From Bifidobacteriaceae bacterium (GTDB lineage Bacteria; Actinomycetota; Actinomycetes; Actinomycetales; WQXJ01): DNA of 8,271 nucleotides. Positions 1 to 5,921 of this stretch are shown here, in pieces. Where the stretch lies: contig JAITJY010000410.1 in the NCBI GenBank assembly GCA_031278675.1, positions 1-8,271 of the forward strand. The letters run 5' to 3'. The translations under genes were made by a program, and so were the position numbers. Positions within the stretch are counted from its first letter, which is position 1. Each line of letters starts with the position of its first letter. The notes beneath the pieces were generated by a model. It did not search any database and had not been told where the DNA came from. It saw nothing but the letters and a program-made list of their open reading frames with translations.

Positions 1-48
1 GGCCGCGTTGGTGGAGGCGACACGCCGCGTTCGGGCGCTTGACGGGAA

Positions 49-76
49 GGCCGGCCGCCCGGCCCGGCCCGGCCCG
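49..76 (-). terminator. GC-rich hairpin and GGCCC tandem repeat downstream of rfbA
   Basis: Just beyond the rfbA stop the sequence contains three perfect copies of GGCCC (61-75) and a possible 6-bp stem, GGCCGG (49-54) with CCGGCC (59-64) around a 4-base loop. There is no T-run after it in the rfbA direction, so if it terminates transcription it would be a U-poor, actinobacterial-style hairpin. The repeat also allows several alternative pairings. Positions 1-48 show no gene I can support; short frames run through them, but none resembles a known protein. Confidence 0.3.
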
Positions 77-77
77 A

Positions 78-944
78 TTAGGCTTCCGTCACTAGCATCC
101 GCAAATAGCTGCCGTAACCCGACTTGGCGAAGGTGTCAGCGCGAGCCAACATGTCGGCATCGGACAAAAATCCCTTACGCCACGCGGCCTCTTCGGGGCA
201 ACCGACCTGCATCCCTTGGCGCATCTGCAACGTGCGGACAAAGTTCGACGCGTCGCTGAGCGAGCCGAAGGTGCCCGTGTCCAACCAAGCGGTGCCGCGC
301 GCCAACACTTCGACGCGGAGGCGGCCGTTCGCCAAATAATGCCGGTTCACGTCGGTGATTTCATACTCGCCGCGGGGCGATTCCGTCAGACCCGCCGCGA
401 TTTCCACGACCTTTGAATCGTAGAAATACAGCCCTGGCACCGCATAATGCGACCGTGGCCGCGCGGGCTTTTCTTCGAGCGAGCGAGCCACCCCGTCAGG
501 GCCGAACTCGACCACACCATAATCACTGGGATTCGCCACCCAATAGGCGAAGATAGCGGCGCCTTCCAACGTCCCGAACCGGTCAAGGTTCCGGCCGAGG
601 CCTGGGCCATGGAAAATATTGTCTCCCAGGATCAGGCAGACGTTCTCGCGGCCCACAAACTCGGCGCCAATAGTGAAGGCTTGCGCCAGCCCTTTCGGCT
701 CAGGCTGGGTCGCATAGGTAATCGAGATGCCCAACCCCGACCCGTCGCCCAACAACCGCGTAAATGATGCCGTGTCCTGCGGCGCCGTGATAACCAGTAT
801 GTCCCGGATTCCCGCCGAAATGAGTGTCGTCAACGGATAGTAGATCATCGGCTTGTCATACACCGGCACAAGTTGCTTGCTGGTCGCAAGAGTGATCGGA
901 TGCAGCCGCGTACCCGTTCCGCCCGCCAAAATAATCCCGCGCAC
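78..944 (-). CDS. rfbA: Glucose-1-phosphate thymidylyltransferase
   Basis: Joins dTTP and glucose-1-phosphate to give dTDP-glucose and pyrophosphate, the first step of the dTDP-L-rhamnose pathway, in the cytoplasm. The 288-residue product shows the nucleotidyltransferase signature GGTGTRL (8-14), the sugar-nucleotide loop around VYDKPMIYYPL (28-38), LGDNI with the metal-binding Asp (106-110), VVEF (144-147), EEKP (157-160) and GTAWLDTGTF (217-226). Length matches actinobacterial RmlA, which typically begins MRGIILAGG. For that reason I choose the GTG at 944. Upstream in-frame starts at 968 (ATG) and 971 (GTG) would add 8-9 unconserved residues that fall inside a 16-bp tandem repeat. The ribosome site is weak: GGA three bases before the GTG. 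The gene diverges from the rmlC-rmlD fusion, its pathway partner. Function is near certain; only the start is open. Confidence 0.96.
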   Translation of the reverse strand: MRGIILAGGTGTRLHPITLATSKQLVPVYDKPMIYYPLTTLISAGIRDILVITAPQDTASFTRLLGDGSGLGISITYATQPEPKGLAQAFTIGAEFVGRENVCLILGDNIFHGPGLGRNLDRFGTLEGAAIFAYWVANPSDYGVVEFGPDGVARSLEEKPARPRSHYAVPGLYFYDSKVVEIAAGLTESPRGEYEITDVNRHYLANGRLRVEVLARGTAWLDTGTFGSLSDASNFVRTLQMRQGMQVGCPEEAAWRKGFLSDADMLARADTFAKSGYGSYLRMLVTEA

Positions 945-958
945 CGGTCCATCATGGC

Positions 959-998
959 ATGAACCCATCACCCCATGAACCCATCACCCCATGAACCC
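959..998. repeat. 16-bp tandem repeat, 2.5 copies, at rfbA 5' end
   Basis: The unit ATGAACCCATCACCCC occurs perfectly at 959-974 and 975-990, followed by a half copy ATGAACCC at 991-998. Read on the minus strand it places repeated GGGGTGATGGG segments just upstream of rfbA, each with GTG/ATG triplets. Because 16 is not a multiple of three, the copies put start-like codons in different frames. It lies between the preferred rfbA start and the divergent promoter region, so copy-number change could alter the rfbA leader without touching the protein. Confidence 0.85.
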
Positions 999-1023
999 GT
1001 GAAGGCCCGGCGGCGGCCCGCGT

Positions 1024-1029
1024 TATGCT
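1024..1029 (+). promoter_or_regulatory. Candidate -10 box TATGCT for the rmlC-rmlD fusion gene
   Basis: TATGCT fits the actinobacterial TANNNT -10 pattern and would start transcription near 1036, leaving a leader of about 28 bases before the preferred ATG at 1065. I see no convincing -35 hexamer at the usual distance. The call rests on the -10 match and position only. Confidence 0.35.
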
Positions 1030-1064
1030 CAATCCGGTGACAAACAGCCCCGATGGGAGACGCG

Positions 1065-2408
1065 ATGCGGAAACTCGCCGTGAACCGAACCGAGATTGAC
1101 GGCTTGCTGGTGATTGATCTTGAGCTGCATGAAGACGCCCGCGGCTGGTTCAAAGAGAACTGGCAACGCGCCAAGATGACCGCACTGGGTCTACCCGAAT
1201 TCAATCCGGTCCAAAACAACATGTCATACAACGCGCAGTTGGGCGCGACGCGCGGAATCCATGCGGAACCCTGGGACAAGCTTGTCTCGGTCGCCACCGG
1301 CGCGGTGTTCGGGGCCTGGGTTGACCTGCGGGAAGGGTCGGCCAGCTACGGGCGGGTGGTGACGCGCAGCTTCGGCCCGGAAACGGCGGTCTTTGTCCCG
1401 CGCGGAGTCGGCAACGCCTATCAGGCGCTCGGCGACGGCACTGTCTACAGCTACCTGACCAACGCGCATTGGAGCCCCGCCGCCAAGGACTCCTATGCGT
1501 ATGTCAATCTGGCGGACCCGGGGCTCGGCATCGTCTGGCCAATCCCCTTGGCTGAGGCGGAAATCAGTGCCGCAGACCGGGCGCACCCCATGGCGGGCGC
1601 GGCGCGGCCGACTGCGGGCAAACAAACTCTGGTGCTCGGCGACGGGCAGTTGGGAAGCGAATTACTCAAACAATTGTCCGGGGCGCGCGGCGTCCCGCAA
1701 ACGGAGCTTGACTTCACCCACCCCGCCGAGTTCGCCAAGATCGACTGGTCAAACGTCGCAACGGTGTTCAACGCGGCCGCCTACACAGCGGTGGACCGGG
1801 CGGAAACCCCCGAAGGGCGCCGCGACGCGTGGGCGGTCAACGTGACCGGGCTCGCCCGCCTCGTCGAGCTTTGTCGACGCCATTCCATCCAACTGGTCCA
1901 CATCTCAAGCGACTACGTGTTCGACGGCCAGCGCCGGCTCCACAGCGAAACCGAACCCGTCTGCCCGCTCGGCGTCTACGGGCAAACCAAAGCCGCTGGT
2001 GACCAGATTGTCGCGACCTTGGCGCGCCACTACATCCTGCGAACCAGCTGGCTGGTTGGTTCAGGCGAGAATTTTGTCCGCACGATGACGCGCCTCGCCC
2101 ACCAAGGCACCTCACCCGAGGTAGTCGCGGACCAAGACGGGCGGCCCACGTTCACCCAGGATCTCGCGGCCACAGCACTGCACCTGGTGGGGGCGGGCGC
2201 CGCGCCCGGGATCTACAACGTCTCCAACTCAGGCGCCATTGTGACCTGGCATGATCTTGCGCGCCGCGTCTTTGAGCTAGCCGGCCGTTCGCCGGACGAT
2301 GTCCGGCCCATCACCACGCAGGCGTATCTCGCGAGCCGGCCGGCCTCAGCGCCACGGCCGCGCCACAGCGCCTTTGACCTCACCAAACTCCAGGCCACCG
2401 GTCTGTAG
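1065..2408 (+). CDS. rfbC/rfbD: Bifunctional dTDP-4-dehydrorhamnose 3,5-epimerase / dTDP-4-dehydrorhamnose reductase (RmlC-RmlD fusion)
   Basis: Carries out the last two steps to dTDP-L-rhamnose: epimerisation, then NAD(P)H-dependent reduction. Residues 1-180 are an RmlC cupin with ARGWFKENW (25-33), RGIHAEPWDKLVSV containing the probable catalytic His66 and Lys72, VDLREGSASYG (86-96), VPRGVGNAY (111-119) and Tyr130. The usual AHGF His is Asn117, as in related fused proteins. Residues 187-447 are RmlD: GDGQLG nucleotide-binding loop (192-197), NAAAYTAVD (236-244), SSDYVFDG (281-288), the YxxxK pair Y305/K309 and DQDGRPT (356-362). The protein ends at ATGL, short of the normal tail, and the missing segment is readable after the TAG. 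Start: ATG 1065 has GGGAG five bases upstream and begins at conserved sequence; an in-frame ATG at 1053 would add four residues. Divergent from rfbA, convergent with dapE. Confidence 0.93.
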   Translation: MRKLAVNRTEIDGLLVIDLELHEDARGWFKENWQRAKMTALGLPEFNPVQNNMSYNAQLGATRGIHAEPWDKLVSVATGAVFGAWVDLREGSASYGRVVTRSFGPETAVFVPRGVGNAYQALGDGTVYSYLTNAHWSPAAKDSYAYVNLADPGLGIVWPIPLAEAEISAADRAHPMAGAARPTAGKQTLVLGDGQLGSELLKQLSGARGVPQTELDFTHPAEFAKIDWSNVATVFNAAAYTAVDRAETPEGRRDAWAVNVTGLARLVELCRRHSIQLVHISSDYVFDGQRRLHSETEPVCPLGVYGQTKAAGDQIVATLARHYILRTSWLVGSGENFVRTMTRLAHQGTSPEVVADQDGRPTFTQDLAATALHLVGAGAAPGIYNVSNSGAIVTWHDLARRVFELAGRSPDDVRPITTQAYLASRPASAPRPRHSAFDLTKLQATGL

Positions 2409-2462
2409 CCACCAGATTGGGCTACCCGTCTAGAAGCGTTCGGGTTCGCTCAGGAAGCTGAC
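2409..2462 (+). other. In-frame continuation of the RmlD C-terminus beyond the TAG stop
   Basis: Reading on in the same frame past the TAG (2406-2408) gives 18 codons, beginning PPDWATRLEAF, before the next stop TAG at 2463-2465. RmlD proteins normally end with a motif of this kind after the ATGL-like segment: a PxW followed by a short helix with spaced leucines. The residues match that expectation in the correct register, so the TAG looks like a recent nonsense change, a sequencing error, or a readthrough site. The continuation overlaps the 3' end of dapE on the other strand. Confidence 0.5.
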
Positions 2463-3512
2463 TAGCATTGACCTGACCTGGTCAATCTGTTCGGCCGGAC
2501 AGGCTTCGTCATCCCTGTGGGCCAACGCGGGGTCGCCTGGACCCAAGTTGACGGACGGGATACCCCTCGCGGCGAGCCGGGCCACATCCGTCCAGCCCAG
2601 TTTGGCGCGCGGCGGGGCGCCGCCGTGCGCGGCAACCACACCGGCCAGCCGCACCGCCAGCGGGTGGTTCAGGCCGGGGGCGGCGCCTGGCGCCGAATCC
2701 GTCAAATGCACCTCAAAACCGTTGAACAGGGCCTCAACTATGCGCAGCGCCTGCGCTTCGGATTTATCGGGCGCGAACCGGTAGTTGACGGTGACGGCCG
2801 CCTCGTCAGGGATCACGTTGCCCGCCCCGCCGCCGCGCAGACCAACGCCACTCAGCGATTCCACGTAGTCCAGGCCGTCCAGCCGCACACTGCCCGGCGC
2901 GAACGCGACCAACCGGTCGAGGGCGCCCACCAGCGCATGGATCGCGTTGCGCCCCGCCCACGGCCGCGCCGAATGGGCCGCTTGGCCGCGTGCCATCACA
3001 TCAACGCGCAGCGTCCCGTTGCAACCGCCTTCGAGCCCGGCCCGGGTCGGTTCGCACAAGATCCCGAAGTCTCCCGTCACCCAGTCCGGGTGGCGTTCGA
3101 TCAGCTTACCCAGCCCCGACAGGTCGCGCGTGACCTCCTCATTGTCATAAAACACCCAGGTCACGTCGCTGTGCGGCGCATCGAGCAGCGCCGCAGCACT
3201 GAGCATTGCCGCCAGGCCGCCTTTCATATCGACGGCGCCGCGCCCCCACAACACTCCATCCGCCAACCGACCGGGCACGTTGTTCTTGATCGGCACGGTG
3301 TCGAGGTGCCCGGCGACCACCACCCGGGTGCGCCGTCCCAACTCGGTCGAGGCGACTAGCGCGTTGCCTTCCCGCCCGATCCGCAGGTGGGGGAGGTGGG
3401 CGAGGGCGGCCTGGACGGCATCGGCCAATGGCGCTTCTGTCCCCGACACCGAGGGAATATCCACAAGCTGTAGTGCAAGTTCGGCGGGCGCCAGCCCCAA
3501 GTCCAAAGTCAC
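2430..3512 (-). CDS. dapE: Succinyl-diaminopimelate desuccinylase
   Basis: Hydrolyses N-succinyl-LL-2,6-diaminopimelate to LL-diaminopimelate and succinate in lysine and peptidoglycan precursor synthesis. The 360-residue product is an M20 di-zinc amidohydrolase. Visible ligands are His69 in AGHLDTVP, Asp96 in AVDMKGG (bridging), Glu125-Glu126 in YDNEE (catalytic base and zinc ligand), Glu154 in CEPT and His332 in AHRDDE. The dimerisation (lid) domain is roughly 165-280, and GNVIPDEAAVTVNYR (231-245) is typical. Length is close to mycobacterial DapE. The start is a GTG with no Shine-Dalgarno but with a TAGGCT -10 box six bases upstream, so the message is probably leaderless. It diverges from dapD, which acts two steps earlier, with 62 bp between the start codons. 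Its stop lies 21 bp from that of the rhamnose fusion gene. Confidence 0.96.
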   Translation of the reverse strand: MTLDLGLAPAELALQLVDIPSVSGTEAPLADAVQAALAHLPHLRIGREGNALVASTELGRRTRVVVAGHLDTVPIKNNVPGRLADGVLWGRGAVDMKGGLAAMLSAAALLDAPHSDVTWVFYDNEEVTRDLSGLGKLIERHPDWVTGDFGILCEPTRAGLEGGCNGTLRVDVMARGQAAHSARPWAGRNAIHALVGALDRLVAFAPGSVRLDGLDYVESLSGVGLRGGGAGNVIPDEAAVTVNYRFAPDKSEAQALRIVEALFNGFEVHLTDSAPGAAPGLNHPLAVRLAGVVAAHGGAPPRAKLGWTDVARLAARGIPSVNLGPGDPALAHRDDEACPAEQIDQVRSMLVSFLSEPERF

Positions 3513-3518
3513 TTTGGC

Positions 3519-3524
3519 AGCCTA
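3519..3524 (-). promoter_or_regulatory. -10 box TAGGCT for leaderless dapE
   Basis: On the minus strand TAGGCT is followed by GCCAAA and then the dapE GTG. A TANNNT hexamer with a 6-base gap to the start codon is the typical arrangement of actinobacterial leaderless genes. There is no Shine-Dalgarno in the gap, which fits. No clear -35 is seen. Confidence 0.55.
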
Positions 3525-3560
3525 CCCCGGTCGGTTACGCCGGCCTAGCGGCGCCCCCGG

Positions 3561-3566
3561 TAGTGT
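3561..3566 (+). promoter_or_regulatory. -10 box TAGTGT for leaderless dapD
   Basis: TAGTGT (a TANNNT match) ends eight bases before the dapD ATG at 3575, with no Shine-Dalgarno between, suggesting transcription starts at or near the A of the ATG. Together with the dapE box this makes a 62-bp divergent promoter in which the two -10 boxes lie about 40 bp apart, so opposing polymerases would compete. Confidence 0.5.
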
Positions 3567-3574
3567 GGTGCGCC

Positions 3575-4801
3575 ATGACGCGACGTTTCGCTTACGGGGT
3601 GGGGCGGGCTTGGGCCTGCGCCGACGGCACCGTGCTGGACGCTCATTTCCCGGCCCCCGCGCTGGTAGAAGAGGCGGATTTGGCCGCCGTTGTGCCTTTG
3701 CCCGATGCCGCCCAGCCCACCTCCCAGCCGCCCTCCCAGCCCACCTCCCAGCCCACCTCCCAGCCGCCCGCCCAGTCCCCCGCCCAGCCCCCCTTCCCGC
3801 CCGGGCCGGCGGCCGGCGACGAGGCAGGACCGTTCCGGGCGACGGAGCGACGGGGTCTACCGGGTGCGCTGGGCGTGGCGGCCGTACCGCCGGGCGGCAC
3901 GCTGGTGGCGTTCGCCTCCGCCTGCGGTGCGCCGGGCGTGGCGGCCGTACCGCCGGCCGGGGGCGAGCCCGATCCGGGGGCCAATTCTGAGGCTGGCGCA
4001 ACCGCGCCAAGTTGGTATGACGCAGAGCGGCAGCTTTGGCGCCGCCGGGTGGAAATCCACATTGAGCTGAGCGCCGCGCCGGTGGGCACCGCCGATGTGT
4101 ATTTGCGTCTCCATTTGCTGTCCCATCGGCTGGTCAAACCGAATGAATTGAATCTGGACGGGATTTTCGGCATTCTGCCGAACGTGGTCTGGACCAGTGC
4201 TGGGCCATGCCGGGTGGATGATTTCGAACTCACCCGTGCGCGGCTCGACGCGGCGGGACGAGGGCCGGTCCGGGTCTATGCGGTGGACCGGATTCCCGCG
4301 ATGGCTGATTACGTGGTGCCGTCCGGGGTGCGGATCGCCGATGCGAGCCGGGTGCGTCTAGGCGCCTACCTCGCGCCTGGGACCACTGTGATGCATGAGG
4401 GTTTCGTCAACTACAACGCTGGGACCCTGGGCGCATCAATGGTTGAGGGGCGGATTTCGCAGGGGGTGGTGGTGGGCGACGGGTCGGATGTGGGCGGGGG
4501 CGCCTCCATCATGGGCACCTTGTCTGGCGGCGGCCGCGAGCAGATCCGGATCGGGGAGCGATCCTTGCTGGGCGCGAACAGCGGTGTTGGGATTAGCCTC
4601 GGCGATGATTGTGCGGTCGAGGCCGGTCTCTACGTGACCGCCGGGACCAAGGTTGTGTTGCCTGATGGCGCCGTAGTCAAGGCGCTCAGACTCAGCGGCC
4701 GGAGCGGACTACTGTTCCGCCGCAATTCTTTGACCGGTGCCGTTGAAGCGATACCGCAGCCACATGGAGTCACGCTAAATGCTGCGTTGCACGCTCATTG
4801 A
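3575..4801 (+). CDS. dapD: Tetrahydrodipicolinate N-succinyltransferase with a repetitive insert
   Basis: Transfers succinyl from succinyl-CoA to tetrahydrodipicolinate, opening the succinylase branch to diaminopimelate and lysine. The 408-residue product matches actinobacterial DapD: N-terminal domain start (FAYGVGRAWACADGTVLDAHFPAP, residues 5-28), YLRLHLLSHRLV (176-187), NVVWTSAGPC (203-212), then a left-handed beta-helix of hexapeptide repeats with MHEGFVNYNAGTLG (273-286), SMVEGRIS containing Glu291, the residue corresponding to the catalytic glutamate region (288-295), GGGASIMGTLSGGG (307-320) and LLGANSGVGISLGDDC (331-346), ending FRRNSLTGAVE. It is about 90 residues longer than the 317-residue M. 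tuberculosis protein. The excess sits at about 45-140 and consists of PTSQ/PPSQ repeats, a proline/glycine-rich stretch and a duplicated GVAAVPP block. The catalytic domain looks intact. The ATG at 3575 is chosen because family similarity starts there; the frame is open upstream but overlaps dapE. Confidence 0.95.
   Translation: MTRRFAYGVGRAWACADGTVLDAHFPAPALVEEADLAAVVPLPDAAQPTSQPPSQPTSQPTSQPPAQSPAQPPFPPGPAAGDEAGPFRATERRGLPGALGVAAVPPGGTLVAFASACGAPGVAAVPPAGGEPDPGANSEAGATAPSWYDAERQLWRRRVEIHIELSAAPVGTADVYLRLHLLSHRLVKPNELNLDGIFGILPNVVWTSAGPCRVDDFELTRARLDAAGRGPVRVYAVDRIPAMADYVVPSGVRIADASRVRLGAYLAPGTTVMHEGFVNYNAGTLGASMVEGRISQGVVVGDGSDVGGGASIMGTLSGGGREQIRIGERSLLGANSGVGISLGDDCAVEAGLYVTAGTKVVLPDGAVVKALRLSGRSGLLFRRNSLTGAVEAIPQPHGVTLNAALHAH
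3716..3787 (+). repeat. 12-bp tandem repeat in dapD (six copies, PTSQ-like)
   Basis: Six consecutive in-frame 12-bp units, mostly CCCACCTCCCAG and variants, encode PTSQ-PPSQ-PTSQ-PTSQ-PPAQ-SPAQ (residues 48-71), with a decayed seventh unit PPFP at 3788-3799. Being a multiple of three, changes in copy number keep the frame. The minus (template) strand is rich in GGG runs spaced 2-4 bases apart and could form G-quadruplexes. Confidence 0.9.
3863..3956 (+). repeat. 31-bp direct repeat in dapD, 63-bp spacing
   Basis: The segment 3863-3893 recurs at 3926-3956 with one T/C difference. Both copies are in frame and encode GAxGVAAVPPG (residues 97-107 and 118-128). The 63-bp offset equals 21 codons. 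It lies within the same extra region as the PTSQ repeats, pointing to growth of the insert by tandem duplication. The intervening 32 bases show no matching copy after 3956. Confidence 0.85.
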
Positions 4802-4876
4802 TGTGTCCCGCGGGCCTGGCCGGGGCGGCGCCCTAGGCGAGGATCGGTGGATCGAGGCGAAGACGGCGGGGCCGCG

Positions 4877-5797
4877 ATGAAGCGCTTGATGCTGGGCTTG
4901 GCCGTGACGGCGGTGGCGGCCCTGGTGATTGCTGGCGGGCTGCTTGCGGGGCTGAAGTGGCTGCGCGGTGACGGCCCGACGGCATCGCCGGTGCGAGAAC
5001 GTTGCGTGGCCGAGACGGATGCGGGCTGGGCGGCCCTAGACACCGAGCAGGCGGCGAATGCGGCTTTGATCGCGGCGGTGGGGCAAGCGCGGGGCATGAG
5101 CCCGCGGGCGGTGACCATTGCGCTGGCCACGGCGATGCAGGAATCGAAGCTGCGGAACTTGGACTACGGCGACCGGGACTCGCTGGGGCTGTTCCAGCAG
5201 CGCCCGTCGCAGGATTGGGGCACACCTGAACAGATCATGGATCCGTTGTATGCGGCGTCCGAGTTCTACCGCGAATTGGCGTTGGTCGACGGTTTCGAGT
5301 CGATGCCCATCACGGAGGCGGCGCAAGCGGTCCAGCGATCCGCCTATCCCGAGGCTTATGCGCAGCATGAGGTCACGGCCCGGTCATTCGCTTCGTCTTT
5401 GACCGGGAACTCGCCTGGGGCTCTGACCTGCGAATTAGCTCCTGCCGAGACTCGCGGCACGCCTGCTGCGGCGCTTAGCGTGTTCCGCGCCGAATGGGGT
5501 GATGGCGCCGCCGACCGGGCCGCCATGAACGCCCCCAGCGAGGCCGAGCCCAGTGAAGGTGGGCGCCTGGCCCTTGAGGCCGATGACGCCGTGCGGGCTT
5601 GGGCTTACGCCGAGTGGGCGGTCGCGAAGGCGAAGGAACTGGGGTTGGCCTCGGTCTGGGTGGCGGACCAGGTCTGGACCCGCTCGGACGGCGTGTGGGT
5701 GGCTGCGGCTACGGGCGCGGCGGCGGACGCTGCCGCCGGGACAACTCCGGCGCCGGTCGCCCCCAACCCAACCCTGGTGACGCTGATCCTGTCCTGA
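4877..5797 (+). CDS. Membrane-anchored or secreted lysozyme-like protein
   Basis: No characterised function that I can name; it resembles conserved actinobacterial exported proteins, often labelled hypothetical or, without good reason, heavy metal transporter. The 306-residue product has a basic start (MKR), one hydrophobic segment (about 4-27) acting as signal peptide or anchor, and an outside domain. Residues 70-175 look lysozyme/transglycosylase-like: MSPRAVTIALATAMQESKLRNLDYG with candidate catalytic Glu89, GLFQQRPSQDWGT (104-116), then YAASEFYREL and SAYPEAYAQH. Cys43 and Cys185 flank this domain and may form a disulfide. A C-terminal module (about 236-277) contains AWAYAEWAVAKAKELG and VWTRSDGVW. 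It lies 75 bp behind dapD on the same strand, probably co-transcribed, which suggests a wall-related role. ATG 4877 is preferred because it gives a clean signal sequence; GTG 4847 with GAGGA upstream would add ten residues. The C-terminal tail is Ala/Thr/Pro-rich. Confidence 0.82.
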   Translation: MKRLMLGLAVTAVAALVIAGGLLAGLKWLRGDGPTASPVRERCVAETDAGWAALDTEQAANAALIAAVGQARGMSPRAVTIALATAMQESKLRNLDYGDRDSLGLFQQRPSQDWGTPEQIMDPLYAASEFYRELALVDGFESMPITEAAQAVQRSAYPEAYAQHEVTARSFASSLTGNSPGALTCELAPAETRGTPAAALSVFRAEWGDGAADRAAMNAPSEAEPSEGGRLALEADDAVRAWAYAEWAVAKAKELGLASVWVADQVWTRSDGVWVAAATGAAADAAAGTTPAPVAPNPTLVTLILS

Positions 5798-5835
5798 CGC
5801 TGTCCCGATCCTTTCTTGACGCTGGTTGGGGCCGC

Positions 5836-5851
5836 TCAGCGCGACCGCTGA
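5836..5851 (+). terminator. Small hairpin downstream of the lysozyme-like gene
   Basis: TCAGCG (5836-5841) pairs perfectly with CGCTGA (5846-5851) around a CGAC loop, 38 bases after the stop at 5797. No T-run follows. It may help end the dapD transcript ahead of the larger palindrome. Confidence 0.35.
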
Positions 5852-5879
5852 TAGCGAGTTCACCGCGTCAGTCGGTTGC

Positions 5880-5917
5880 CTGACTGGCGGGCCGGCCCGG
5901 GCCGGCCCGCCAGTCAG
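5880..5917. terminator. Perfect 38-bp palindrome between convergent genes
   Basis: Bases 5880-5917 equal their own reverse complement, with two 19-bp arms and no spacer; the centre is a GGCCGGCCCGGGCCGGCC block flanked by CTGACTGGCGG and its complement. It starts only four bases beyond the gltA stop and lies between two convergent genes, the classic place for a bidirectional terminator. No T-run is present on either side. A second element, GTCAG at 5867-5871, can pair with CTGAC at 5880-5884 and so compete with the left arm. Confidence 0.7.
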
Positions 5918-5921
5918 CGGT

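Noticed and set aside
8..259. 83-codon plus-strand frame at the left edge
   Set aside because: Most of it is antisense to the conserved rfbA C-terminus; only the first 70 bases are free and they resemble no known protein.
2517..3359. 280-codon open frame antisense to dapE
   Set aside because: It is a GC-driven mirror of dapE, rich in Arg/Pro/His/Gln and with no recognisable motif, while the dapE strand has all zinc ligands.
3716..3799. Regular short repeats that might suggest a CRISPR array
   Set aside because: The unit is 12 bp, directly tandem without spacers, and in frame inside dapD.
3522..4010. 162-codon minus-strand frame over the dapD insert
   Set aside because: Its Arg/Ala/Gly/Pro repeats are simply the complement of the dapD repeats; no start context or family resemblance.
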